A DNA stretch of 13,635 nt from Clostridia bacterium (GTDB lineage: Bacteria; Bacillota; Clostridia; TANB77; CAG-508), in NCBI GenBank assembly GCA_900752095.1, contig CAADUD010000145.1:1-13635 (forward strand), given 5' to 3'. Below the pieces are notes generated by a model. The model was not told where the DNA came from. It saw only the letters and a list, made by a program, of their open reading frames with translations, and made no database searches. Within the stretch, counting starts at the first letter, position 1. Every line of letters begins with the position of its first letter. This document shows, one piece after another, positions 5,702 to 13,134 of the stretch. The position numbers were made by a program, and so were the translations under genes.

Positions 5702-7153
5702 ATGATAAAAAGTATACAAACGAAAATTATTCTAATCTTCTTCGTTTTAGGAATCATTGTAATAGGGGCATTATCTTTTTTTCACATAGGAATGTTAGAA
5801 AAAATAAGCGAACCTATTTTAAATGGTTCTTATGTGATGCAACAAGAAGAACTTAATAATATAATAGAAACACAAATAGCACAAACAAAAGTAGTTACCG
5901 TAATTGCGATTGGCATTTTTGCTATAATTACTTTGTTAGTGGGTTATTTTGTATCAAAAGCTGTTACAAAACCAATTAATACTTTAATAGAAAATGCAGA
6001 AAAAATAGCAAAGGGAGAAGAAGTAAAAATTGAAAAAGTAGGAAAAAAACAAAGCCAAATAGCTGAACTAGTAAATGCTTTTAGTTTAATGACTACAGAA
6101 TTGAAGCAAAATTTAAATGAAATGGGAAAACAAAAAAGACAAATAGAAACTATTTTATTACATATGACAGACGGTATTATAGCATTTGATATGGAAGGAA
6201 ATGTTATTCATATTAATCCAGCAGCAATTCAGCTATTAAATCTAAATCAGCAAGATCATAATTTTAACCAAATTTTTCAAAAACTACATGCGGATATTAA
6301 TTTAGAAAAAATAGTTTACTTAGAAAATTGGACATCTTCAGAACAAAGATTAAATATCGGAGAAAAATATGTAAATCTTTTATTTGCTCCTTTTCAAGAT
6401 GAAAATGATAAACCTGCAGGTGTAATTGTGGTAATACAAGATATTACAGAACATGTTAAGCTAGATAATATGAGAAAAGAATTTGTAGCAGATGTATCCC
6501 ATGAATTAAAAACACCAATTACTTCTATTATGGGATATGCAGACACCCTTTTAGAAAGCGAATATGACAAAGAAATGCAAACGAAATTCTTAGAAGTTAT
6601 TAGTTCAGAAGCTAGAAGAATGGCAAAACTAGTAACTGATCTTTTAACCTTATCTAGGTATGATAATAAAAAAATTACAAAAGAAGAAACAGAATTTGAT
6701 TTAGGAGAATTAACCAAAAAGAGTATTGAAAAATTAAAATTTGAAATAGAAAAGAAAAATCACCATGTAGAATGTTTTGTAACGGCAAATGTTCCACCCA
6801 TTCATGCTGACAAATATGGAATAGAACGAGTAATTTTAAATATTATTTCTAATAGTATTAAATATACAAGAGAAAATGGTATTATCAAGGTATATGTTGG
6901 ATTTGTTTATAATGATGCTTATATTAAAGTAATTGATAATGGAATTGGAATTCCAGAAGAAGATTTATCTAGAATTTTTGAAAGATTTTATCGTGTGGAT
7001 AAAGCAAGAACAAGAGAAATGGGAGGAACCGGACTAGGTTTGCCAATAGCAAAAGAAATTCTAGAACAAAATAATGGAAGTATTGATATTAAAAGTCAAG
7101 TAGGAAAAGGTACCGAAGTAGTGATACGTATTCCAGTTAACAAAAAGAACTAG
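5702..7153 (+). CDS. Membrane sensor histidine kinase (PhoR/WalK-like)
   Basis: A 483-residue kinase that senses a signal at the membrane and phosphorylates the upstream regulator. Order of parts: TM1 at about 8-27; a short extracellular loop of about 35 residues; TM2 at about 63-84; a HAMP linker (about 85-135, KPINTLIENAEKIAKG); a PAS domain (about 145-250, HMTDGIIAFDMEGNVIHINP); HisKA with phospho-acceptor His267 in DVSHELKTP; and HATPase with the N box (NIISNSIKYT, Asn384), the G1 box DNGIGIP at 412-418 and the G2 box GGTGLGL at 441-447. All catalytic motifs are intact. The very small extracellular loop is unlike WalK proteins with a large external sensor domain and is closer to the PhoR type, in which signalling depends on membrane or PAS inputs. 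The ribosome binding site AGAGGGA precedes ATG 5702. Confidence 0.92.
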   Translation: MIKSIQTKIILIFFVLGIIVIGALSFFHIGMLEKISEPILNGSYVMQQEELNNIIETQIAQTKVVTVIAIGIFAIITLLVGYFVSKAVTKPINTLIENAEKIAKGEEVKIEKVGKKQSQIAELVNAFSLMTTELKQNLNEMGKQKRQIETILLHMTDGIIAFDMEGNVIHINPAAIQLLNLNQQDHNFNQIFQKLHADINLEKIVYLENWTSSEQRLNIGEKYVNLLFAPFQDENDKPAGVIVVIQDITEHVKLDNMRKEFVADVSHELKTPITSIMGYADTLLESEYDKEMQTKFLEVISSEARRMAKLVTDLLTLSRYDNKKITKEETEFDLGELTKKSIEKLKFEIEKKNHHVECFVTANVPPIHADKYGIERVILNIISNSIKYTRENGIIKVYVGFVYNDAYIKVIDNGIGIPEEDLSRIFERFYRVDKARTREMGGTGLGLPIAKEILEQNNGSIDIKSQVGKGTEVVIRIPVNKKN

Positions 7154-7199
7154 ATAAGTATGTTTATAATATAAAAACAGAAAGAAGGAAAACTTAAAA

Positions 7200-7847
7200 A
7201 TGATGGTGAATGATAAAGTGCGTAATGCATTAGAATGGATTCTTTGTATCGTAATTGCATTTGTTTTGGCAGTTTTAATCAAATACTATGTAGGAACTCC
7301 AACTATTGTAAGTCAGGTATCTATGAATCCAACTTTACAAGAAGGGCAAAGGCTTATTCTAAATAGGCTTATGAGGACAATGAAGGAAATGCCACAAAGA
7401 GGAGATATTATTACTTTTGAAGCGCCAAGTGTAATAGGGTATGCTTCAGCAGATGAAATTGATTTTAATAATCCAGTAGCTAAATACGAAAATGAACCAA
7501 CCTCTTGGTGGGGAAAATTTACATATTATGTGTTAGAAATTAACAAAGATAGTTATATAAAAAGAGTTATTGCACTTCCAGGAGAACATGTTAAAATAGA
7601 AAATGGAAAAGTATATATTAATGGAGAAGAATTACAAGAAGATTATTTGCCAGAAGGAACTACTACTAATGCTTTGCGTAATAATTATTTTATAGATATT
7701 ACTGTTCCAGAAGGTTGTATTTTTGCTATGGGAGATAATAGAGCACAGTCAACAGATTGTAGATCTTTTGGATGTATTCCATTAGAAAAGGTAGAAAGTA
7801 AAGTGTGGATTCGTTTTTGGCCACTTAACTTATTTGGGCATGTATAA
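7200..7847 (+). CDS. lepB: Signal peptidase I
   Basis: A membrane-anchored serine protease that cleaves signal peptides from secreted pre-proteins at the outer face of the membrane. The 215-residue product has one N-terminal membrane helix (about 10-31), the catalytic Ser41 in QVSMNPTL, the general base Lys121 in YIKRVIALPG, box C/D around GEHVKIENGKVYINGE, and MGDNRAQSTDCRSFG at 177-191 (family box E, usually SxDSR; here Cys replaces the Ser). Length fits Gram-positive enzymes, with an insertion between Ser41 and Lys121 (residues about 78-112, containing WWGKF). Start ATG 7200 follows AGAAGGA; an ATG three bases downstream is an equal alternative. It lies 46 bases after the kinase gene, probably in the same transcript. 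Confidence 0.94.
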   Translation: MMVNDKVRNALEWILCIVIAFVLAVLIKYYVGTPTIVSQVSMNPTLQEGQRLILNRLMRTMKEMPQRGDIITFEAPSVIGYASADEIDFNNPVAKYENEPTSWWGKFTYYVLEINKDSYIKRVIALPGEHVKIENGKVYINGEELQEDYLPEGTTTNALRNNYFIDITVPEGCIFAMGDNRAQSTDCRSFGCIPLEKVESKVWIRFWPLNLFGHV

Positions 7848-7884
7848 GTGTTACTAAAATGAGGAAGGAGGCATTAGACTTTAT

Positions 7885-8739
7885 ATGTCTTTTGAAAACT
7901 TAATTGGAAATCAAAAAAACAAGGAATTATTAAAAATGGCAATCAAAAATAATAATTTAGTACATAGCTATTTATTCGTGGGACAAGAAGGAATTGGAAA
8001 AGATCTATTTGCCAAACAATTTGCGCAAATGATTCTCTGTGAACACCTAACAGAAAAAATACCATGTGACGATTGTAAATCCTGTATAGAATTTTTGGGA
8101 GGAAGCCATCCAGACTTTATGTTTATTGAACCAGAAGATGGAAAAAACATTAAAATTGAACAAGTTAGATTTTTACAAGAAAAAATAGCAGAAAAACCAG
8201 TGACTTCTAATAAAAAAGTATATATTCTTTCTCAATGCGAAACCATGACGCGAGAAGCTGCTAATAGCTTATTAAAAACATTGGAAGAACCACCAGAATA
8301 TGCCATAATAATTTTAACTACTTCTAACGAAAGTAAGTTATTGACTACAATTAAATCTAGATGTATGAAAATTTATTTTTTACCAATTTCAGAAGCAGAA
8401 ATAATACAATACTTAAAAAAACATGGGGTAGAAAAAGATGTTACTGAAAATATGATAAAGCAATGTGGAGGAAGCTTAGGAAGACTATTAAAAATGGCAG
8501 AACAAAAAGAACAATATTTTCAGATAGAAAATTTAATAAAAAAAATAGAACACGCGAATATTACTCAAATATGGAACCAATCAGAGGCGTTATATCAAGC
8601 AAAAGAGGATATTATAGATTTGTTGGAATATATGTCAATTGTATTTTACGAACAACTAAAAAATACCAATCAACTTTGTTATAGTAATCGGAGTTACATT
8701 AATAGAGCAAACCAAAAAAAGAATTTTAGCAAATGCTAA
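7885..8739 (+). CDS. holB: DNA polymerase III delta' subunit, C-terminus out of frame
   Basis: A clamp-loader subunit that helps load the sliding clamp during replication. The 284-residue open frame has a P-loop GQEGIGKD at 33-40, a zinc module with Cys52, Cys61, Cys64 and Cys67, a region equivalent to Walker B near YILSQCETMTREAANSLLK, LEEPPEYAIIILTT, and the SRC motif (IKSRC, 156-160). The collar domain follows from about residue 195. From about residue 260 the sequence stops resembling the family (NQLCYSNRSYINRANQKKN), while the expected family C-terminus is encoded one base out of register and ends at 8794. Without that shift the last third of the collar domain is scrambled, which may reduce clamp-loader assembly. 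The ribosome binding site AGGAAGGAGG is 13 bases before ATG 7885. holB next to ricT is the standard Firmicutes order. Confidence 0.88.
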   Translation: MSFENLIGNQKNKELLKMAIKNNNLVHSYLFVGQEGIGKDLFAKQFAQMILCEHLTEKIPCDDCKSCIEFLGGSHPDFMFIEPEDGKNIKIEQVRFLQEKIAEKPVTSNKKVYILSQCETMTREAANSLLKTLEEPPEYAIIILTTSNESKLLTTIKSRCMKIYFLPISEAEIIQYLKKHGVEKDVTENMIKQCGGSLGRLLKMAEQKEQYFQIENLIKKIEHANITQIWNQSEALYQAKEDIIDLLEYMSIVFYEQLKNTNQLCYSNRSYINRANQKKNFSKC

Positions 8740-8794
8740 TTATGATATGTCTATTGATTATTTATTATTAAAATTATGGGAGGAATTTGATTGA
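8672..8794 (+). pseudogene. holB: Out-of-frame C-terminal segment of the delta' subunit
   Basis: Reading from 8672 in the frame one base to the right of the main open frame gives ...VIGVTLIEQTKKR and then ILANANYDMSIDYLLLKLW, ending EEFD and TGA at 8792-8794. The NANYDMSIDxLLLKxWEE ending is the hallmark C-terminus of clostridial delta' proteins. Removing one base near 8658-8671, for instance one A from the six-A run at 8658-8663, fuses it to the main frame. The restored stop would overlap the TTG start of ricT by four bases, the kind of coupled junction expected in an intact operon. Confidence 0.8.
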
Positions 8795-9705
8795 AAAATA
8801 TAATAGGGGTTAGATTTAAAAAACCAGGAAAAGTTTATTTTTTTGATCCAGGTAATTTACAGCTAAAAAAACAAGATAAGGTAATAGTAGAAACTTCACA
8901 AGGCCAAGAATTAGGCGAAGTGGTTGTCAGTAATAGAGCAATCCCGGAAGAAAATATAGTAGCACCTTTAAAAAAGATTATACGTATTGCTAGCCCAAAA
9001 GATTTAAAACATGATTTAGAGAATAAGGAAAAGGAAAAAGAAGCTTTTCAAATTTGTGAAGAAAAAATAAAAAAATATCAATTAGATATGCATTTAACCG
9101 AAGTAGAATATAAATTTGATAATAGTAAAATTTTATTTTACTTTACAGCAGATGGAAGAATTGATTTTAGGGAATTAGTAAAAGATTTAGCTGCTATTTT
9201 TAAAACTAGAATAGAATTAAGGCAAATTGGAGTTAGGGATGAAGTAAGAAAAATAGGTGGAAATGGAGTTTGTGGAAGAGAACTTTGTTGTTGTTCTTTC
9301 TTAGGAAATTTCGAAACAGTTTCTATTAAAATGGCAAAAGAACAAAATGTATCTTTAAATCCTACTAAAATATCTGGAAATTGTGGAAGACTTATGTGTT
9401 GTTTAAAGTATGAACAAGAAGTTTACGAGGATAAACTAAAACGTTTACCTAAAATTGGGGCAATTGTAAAAACAGCAGATGGAGAAGGAACAGTAGACTC
9501 TATTGAAACACTAAAAGAAATTGTTCGTGTTAAATTAAAAGATGGAGAAGAAACATTCTATAAAAAATATCCTGCTTCAGAAGTAAAAATTATTAAAAAT
9601 ATAGGAAAAGAACAAGTAGACCCAGAAGAAAAACAACATTTAAAAGAATTGCAAGAATTAGAGAAATTGGAAAAGTTAGATAAAGAAAATAGAGAAGAAG
9701 AGTAA
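8791..9705 (+). CDS. ricT: PSP1-domain protein RicT (YaaT), Y-complex component
   Basis: In Bacillus subtilis this protein forms the iron-sulfur Y-complex with RicA and RicF, which stimulates RNase Y-dependent mRNA processing and affects competence and sporulation. The 304-residue product starts KNIIGVRFKKPGKVYFFDPG, typical of the family. Clustered cysteines lie in CGRELCCCSF (161, 166-168) and NCGRLMCCL (198, 203, 204), the conserved PSP1 motifs that bind the cluster. The tail from about 272 is acidic/basic and coiled (KELQELEKLEKLDKEN). The start is TTG at 8791, seven bases after GGGAGGA, and it matches the family N-terminus. It overlaps the restored holB stop, which supports translational coupling. 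No ricA or ricF homologue is in the window. Confidence 0.93.
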   Translation: MKNIIGVRFKKPGKVYFFDPGNLQLKKQDKVIVETSQGQELGEVVVSNRAIPEENIVAPLKKIIRIASPKDLKHDLENKEKEKEAFQICEEKIKKYQLDMHLTEVEYKFDNSKILFYFTADGRIDFRELVKDLAAIFKTRIELRQIGVRDEVRKIGGNGVCGRELCCCSFLGNFETVSIKMAKEQNVSLNPTKISGNCGRLMCCLKYEQEVYEDKLKRLPKIGAIVKTADGEGTVDSIETLKEIVRVKLKDGEETFYKKYPASEVKIIKNIGKEQVDPEEKQHLKELQELEKLEKLDKENREEE

Positions 9706-9800
9706 AAAATGTAAAGAAAAATAAGGAAAAATAAGGAAAACTAAAAAGAACATTAAAGTTAAGAAATAAGAATAAAAAAGAAAAAGTAAAGAAAAAAACT
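9706..9800 (+). repeat. A-rich purine spacer with short tandem repeats
   Basis: The 113-base gap before the ferredoxin is almost entirely A and G on the plus strand. It includes a tandem 10-base unit AAAAATAAGG (twice, from about 9717, followed by a partial third). It could be the decayed end of the Lys-rich RicT tail or an unstructured leader. No promoter is convincing. Confidence 0.35.
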
Positions 9801-9818
9801 GAAAGGTGGTGACAAATA

Positions 9819-9992
9819 ATGGCATATAAAATTACAGATAAATGTATTGCTTGTGGTGCTTGCGCAGCAGCTTGCCCGGTATCTTGCATTACAGAAGGTA
9901 ATGGTAAATATGAAATAGATCCAAATGCTTGTATTGGATGTGGAACTTGTAGTGGTGTTTGCCCAGTAGGAGCACCGGAATCTGAAGAATAA
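9819..9992 (+). CDS. 2[4Fe-4S] clostridial-type ferredoxin
   Basis: A 57-residue soluble electron carrier. Two CxxCxxCxxxCP motifs are complete: Cys9, 12, 15, 19 and Cys38, 41, 44, 48, each set followed by Pro, the layout of the small bacterial ferredoxins that take electrons from pyruvate:ferredoxin oxidoreductase and pass them to hydrogenases or other reductases. An extra Cys23 is present. The start ATG 9819 follows AAAGGTGGTGAC. Length is typical and the gene is complete. It is the last gene before a strong terminator. The por operon lies just beyond on the opposite strand, so it is a plausible acceptor for that enzyme, but the two are transcribed separately. Confidence 0.95.
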   Translation: MAYKITDKCIACGACAAACPVSCITEGNGKYEIDPNACIGCGTCSGVCPVGAPESEE

Positions 9993-10001
9993 ATTAGCAA
10001 A

Positions 10002-10050
10002 AAAAGAAAACCTTATTGTAAAATAAATTACAATAAGGTTTCTTTTTTAA
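10002..10050. terminator. Strong bidirectional intrinsic terminator
   Basis: A perfect 14-bp stem (AAACCTTATTGTAA at 10008-10021, complement at 10028-10041) closes a six-base loop. The flanks are a T run to the right on the plus strand and an A run to the left that becomes a T run on the minus strand. It ends the plus-strand operon and also lies downstream of the minus-strand 96-residue gene. Confidence 0.9.
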
Positions 10051-10081
10051 TCAATTATGATTTTGCTTTGAGAAGGCCAAA

Positions 10082-10372
10082 TTATCTTCTAATTCGCAAA
10101 GTATTTTCTGAAAATTTAGAAGAACAGGTAAGCCCCAACAAAGTTAAAACAGTCCGATAAGCACGGTGACTGTATTCTATTTCCGTTAAAAAGGAAGTTT
10201 GAGAATCAATACGTATGATTTTTACGTTATTCGGTTTTACAATAGTTAGATATTTTATTTTTGTAAAATCGTGATCTTTTACTAACGGCCAGAGTGCATG
10301 TAAAAGTTTCAAATAGGTTGGGTTACATTCCAGTTGCTTTTGTGCCCGTTTATAAACATCATTAGACAACAT
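10082..10372 (-). CDS. Unrecognised 96-residue protein
   Basis: The start ATG at 10372 follows TAGGAGG six bases away; an upstream ATG at 10423 would run through this ribosome binding site and the promoter, so it is rejected. The product begins MLSNDVYKRAQKQLECNPTY, with a helical, basic N-terminal half, LHALWPLVKDHDFTKIK, then a region that could form strands (YLTIVKPNNVKIIRIDSQTS) and a basic end (LRIRR). No membrane segment or signal peptide is visible, and I recognise no family. Its codons include more G/C-rich choices than neighbouring genes, which may indicate a different origin. It has its own promoter and sits between two terminator-like structures, so it is probably expressed alone. 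The size, promoter and ribosome binding site support a real gene. Confidence 0.65.
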   Translation of the reverse strand: MLSNDVYKRAQKQLECNPTYLKLLHALWPLVKDHDFTKIKYLTIVKPNNVKIIRIDSQTSFLTEIEYSHRAYRTVLTLLGLTCSSKFSENTLRIRR

Positions 10373-10402
10373 AAATAGCCTCCTAATAAAAAATATAATA
10401 AA

Positions 10403-10431
10403 ATTATACCATAAAAATGACAATAACGCAA
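10403..10431 (-). promoter_or_regulatory. Promoter of the 96-residue gene
   Basis: The minus strand has TTGCGT (10431-10426), a 17-base spacer, and TATAAT (10408-10403) preceded by TGG, an extended -10. It overlaps one arm of the inverted repeat at 10406-10460. Confidence 0.55.
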
Positions 10432-10460
10432 ATCAATGCCTGATGCAATTTTTATGGTAT
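10406..10460. repeat. 13-bp inverted repeat at the 3' end of the por operon, overlapping a promoter
   Basis: ATACCATAAAAAT (10406-10418) and its exact complement (10448-10460) are separated by 29 bases that can partly pair further. Read on the minus strand it lies 20 bases beyond the porB stop and is followed by T-rich sequence, so it could end the por transcript. One arm also covers the -10 of the next gene, so it could instead be an operator. Confidence 0.5.
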
Positions 10461-10480
10461 TTATTGAAAATATATTAATA

Positions 10481-11446
10481 TTATTTTATAGTATTTTCTT
10501 TATTACTCATTTCTTCTAAAGCTAAAAGTTCTTCCCAGCGCTTATCTACTTCTTTTTGGAATTCTTCAATCATCCACTCATTTCCAGGTTGAAACATATG
10601 CTTAAACCTTTTTTGAGGTTTTAAGAATTCTTCTACTGGTAATTTTTTAGCAGGTTTGTAAGTAATGTGGTATTTTCCATCTACTACTTCGTATAAAGGC
10701 CAATAACATGTTTCTACAGCTAATTTATTAATTTGCATTAACATATCTGTAGGATATCCCCAACCTCTAGGACAAGGAGACAATACATTTAAAAAGGTTG
10801 GACCTTCTATATAGATTGCTTTTTCAGCCTTTTCATATAAATCTTTAAAATTCATATAAGCAATAGATTGTGCAACATATGGTAAATGGTGAGAAACCAT
10901 AATTTCGGTTAAATCTTTTCTAGATTGTATTTTGCCAGGAATAACACTCCCAGCGGGAGATGTAGTAGTATCTGCAAACTTAGGAGTAGCAGAAGAACGT
11001 TGAATACCGGTATTCATATAGGCACCATTATCATAACATACATATAACATGTCATGACCTCTTTCCATAGCTCCGGAAAGTGCCTGAATTCCTATATCAT
11101 AAGTACCACCATCACCACCAAAAGCAATAAACTTTGTATTTTTATCTTTTGGAAGTTTTCCTTGTTTTTTCATAGATTGGTAAGCTGCCTCTACACCGGA
11201 ACAAGTAGAAGCTGCATTTTCAAATGCGGAATGAATATAAGAATCAGTCCAAGAAGTGTATGGATAAATAAAGCTAGAAACTTCCATACAACCAGTTGCA
11301 TTGCTAATAACTGCATGATCTTCTGGTTTTAAAGCCCTTAAAATCATTCTAGCAACAGGTGGAGCACCACAACCAGCACACATTCTATGACCTGATGTAA
11401 ATCTGGATGGCCTATTAGCCACTATTTCTTTTAAATTATATGCCAT
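10481..11446 (-). CDS. porB: Pyruvate:ferredoxin oxidoreductase, beta subunit
   Basis: The thiamine-diphosphate-binding subunit of the four-subunit enzyme that converts pyruvate and CoA to acetyl-CoA and CO2 and reduces ferredoxin. The 321-residue product has HRMCAGCGAP with Cys23 and Cys26, Cys53 in NATGCMEV and Cys225 in SPCPRGW, the four cluster-binding cysteines expected for this subunit. The ThDP motif begins GDGGTYDIGIQ at 111 and ends in CYDNGAYMNTG (Asn140). The 2-oxoacid specificity is read from overall resemblance; related 2-oxoacid oxidoreductases are the alternative. The ribosome binding site GTGAGGAAAT precedes ATG 11446. It is the last gene of the operon, 21 bases after porA. 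Confidence 0.94.
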   Translation of the reverse strand: MAYNLKEIVANRPSRFTSGHRMCAGCGAPPVARMILRALKPEDHAVISNATGCMEVSSFIYPYTSWTDSYIHSAFENAASTCSGVEAAYQSMKKQGKLPKDKNTKFIAFGGDGGTYDIGIQALSGAMERGHDMLYVCYDNGAYMNTGIQRSSATPKFADTTTSPAGSVIPGKIQSRKDLTEIMVSHHLPYVAQSIAYMNFKDLYEKAEKAIYIEGPTFLNVLSPCPRGWGYPTDMLMQINKLAVETCYWPLYEVVDGKYHITYKPAKKLPVEEFLKPQKRFKHMFQPGNEWMIEEFQKEVDKRWEELLALEEMSNKENTIK

Positions 11447-11467
11447 TTTATTTCCTCACTTTCTAAT

Positions 11468-12649
11468 TTATTTTCTAACACCAACATAACGGTATGGATT
11501 GTCTATAGTTCCTGTTTTAACAACATTTATTAAATAGTTGTATACTTCGTGAATATCTTTAGAAGTAGTATCTCTACCACCAAGACCATAAACATAGCTA
11601 ACAGTAGGTACTTGCTTTTTAGCAACATACATGCCAGAAACTACATCTTCAAACAAAGCACCTCCAACACCATTTAAAGAATCTGCTTTATCCATTACGG
11701 CTAAAGCTTTTAAATGTCCTAAAGCTTCTGCTAGTTCTTCTGCAGGGAATGGTCTAAATACACGAAGCTTCACCATACCAGCTTTTATGCCTTGGACTCT
11801 CAATTCATCTACTACTGTTTTGGTAGTACCTGCAGTAGAGTTCATACAAACTACGGCAATTTCAGCATCCTCCATTTTATATTCTTCAAAGAAAGAATAG
11901 CTTCTTCCAGTTAATTTTTCAAAATCTTTTGCAACCTCTAAAATAACCTTTTTTGCATTTCTCATAGCTTGTGCTTGTTGATATTTATGCTCAAACAAAT
12001 AAGATTGTACATCTAAAGGTCCAATTGCTATTGGTTCTTTATTATTTAATAAATAATGCTCTGGGTGATAAGTACCTATAAATTCTTTTACTTTTTCATC
12101 TTCTACTAATTCAATATTTTCTATAGAATGAGAAGTAATAAATCCATCTTGACATACCATTAAAGGTAATAGAACATCTTTATGTTCGGCAATGCGATGA
12201 GCCATTAACAAATTATCATAAGCTTCTTGATTATTTTCCGAAAACAACATAATCCAACCACTGTCACGAACTCCCATGGCATCTGATTGATCGTTATGAA
12301 TGTTTAAAGGTCCAGACACAGCACGGTTTACTAAACTCATGACAATAGGAAGCCTTAAACTAGATGCAATATAAATAACCTCCCACATAAAAGATAATCC
12401 ATTGGCAGAAGTGGCAGTCATAGCTCTAGCTCCTGCAGCTTCTGCTCCAATACAAGCACTCATAGCACTATGTTCACTTTCTACAGCAACAAATTCCGTA
12501 TCTACTGCTCCATTACTTACAAAAGTAGAAAAATACTGAGGAATTTCTGTAGAAGGGGTAATAGGAAATGCAGCAACTACATCTGGATTAATTTGTTTCA
12601 TAGCATAAGCTGCAGCTTCATTTCCACTTAATCTTTCTCTAATTCCCAT
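11468..12649 (-). CDS. porA: Pyruvate:ferredoxin oxidoreductase, alpha subunit
   Basis: The catalytic subunit carrying the pyrimidine-binding part of the ThDP site. The 393-residue product opens with RLSGNEAAAYAMKQINPDVV and AFPITPSTEIPQ (residues 27-38, the conserved YPITPST-type substrate motif), then VESEHSAMSACIGAEAAGAR with the conserved Glu near residue 59, and the long domain with SANGLSFMWEVIYIASSLRLP. The second half contains the transketolase C-terminal-like domain with VCMNSTAGTTKTVVDELR and VKLRVFRPFP. Length is normal for the four-subunit type, much shorter than the fused single-chain enzyme. The ribosome binding site AAAGGATG precedes ATG 12649. It lies 77 bases after porD. Confidence 0.94.
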   Translation of the reverse strand: MGIRERLSGNEAAAYAMKQINPDVVAAFPITPSTEIPQYFSTFVSNGAVDTEFVAVESEHSAMSACIGAEAAGARAMTATSANGLSFMWEVIYIASSLRLPIVMSLVNRAVSGPLNIHNDQSDAMGVRDSGWIMLFSENNQEAYDNLLMAHRIAEHKDVLLPLMVCQDGFITSHSIENIELVEDEKVKEFIGTYHPEHYLLNNKEPIAIGPLDVQSYLFEHKYQQAQAMRNAKKVILEVAKDFEKLTGRSYSFFEEYKMEDAEIAVVCMNSTAGTTKTVVDELRVQGIKAGMVKLRVFRPFPAEELAEALGHLKALAVMDKADSLNGVGGALFEDVVSGMYVAKKQVPTVSYVYGLGGRDTTSKDIHEVYNYLINVVKTGTIDNPYRYVGVRK

Positions 12650-12726
12650 TTATCAATAACATCCTTTCTTTTCAAATTTATTTTTATTAATTTAAGAAAA
12701 TTTTTTTCATCTGTATTTTTAGCCGT

Positions 12727-13029
12727 TTATTCTCCTTCATTTGCCATTTCTATTGCTTTAAAAGGACAAACTTTGGCACATACGCCACATCCCTTGCAAT
12801 AATCATAATTAAAATCTTTACGTTTTTGATCTTCTCCTACTGGAATAGCATCTTCAGGACAAACTGGAAAACATAAACCGCATTGCGTACATTTTTCGCT
12901 TAAGTAAATAGGTTTTATACTCCTCCAATCCCCTGTTTTAAACTCTAAAGCATTTCCTGCCTGATAAATATTACCACCAATTGTCATTTGGCTAGCAGGT
13001 GTATTATTATTAATATTAGTTTGAGACAT
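12727..13029 (-). CDS. porD: Pyruvate:ferredoxin oxidoreductase, delta subunit (2[4Fe-4S] ferredoxin-like)
   Basis: The electron-transfer subunit that moves electrons from the catalytic core to soluble ferredoxin. The 100-residue product has two cluster motifs: Cys47, 50, 53, 57 (CTQCGLCFPVCP) and Cys78, 81, 84, 88 (CKGCGVCAKVCP). The preceding segment (GDWRSIKPIYLSEKC) is typical of PorD. The first roughly 25 residues are Asn/Thr-rich and not conserved. The start is ATG 13029, seven bases after AAAGGAG; an open frame extending upstream to 13104 would add an unlikely hydrophobic extension and bypass this ribosome binding site. It lies 105 bases after porG, the largest gap in the operon. Confidence 0.93.
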   Translation of the reverse strand: MSQTNINNNTPASQMTIGGNIYQAGNALEFKTGDWRSIKPIYLSEKCTQCGLCFPVCPEDAIPVGEDQKRKDFNYDYCKGCGVCAKVCPFKAIEMANEGE

Positions 13030-13091
13030 TTTTTTCTCCTTTCTAAAATAAAATATGAATGCTGTGAATATTCGCAAAACGAAATACACAT

Positions 13092-13104
13092 GTGGCGAAG
13101 CCAC
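13092..13104. repeat. Short GC-rich hairpin between porG and porD
   Basis: GTGGC and GCCAC pair around a three-base loop. In the transcribed (minus) direction the hairpin lies in the porG-porD gap and could be a processing or stability element. On the plus strand it is followed by five T, resembling a terminator, but no plus-strand gene precedes it. Confidence 0.35.
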
Positions 13105-13134
13105 TTTTTAAAGTTGTATTTAAAATCTAGAATA

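Noticed and set aside
8658..8664. A AAA AAT heptamer in holB as a programmed -1 frameshift site
   Set aside because: A -1 shift leads to the wrong frame; the conserved C-terminus needs +1 (loss of one base or gain of two).
8463..8684. Plus-strand open frame overlapping holB in another frame
   Set aside because: No ribosome binding site, composition typical of a shifted coding frame, and fully inside holB.
9593..10000. Long minus-strand open frame across the ricT end and ferredoxin
   Set aside because: It is an antisense shadow of the Cys-rich ferredoxin and the A-rich spacer; low-complexity Phe/Leu product and no ribosome binding site.
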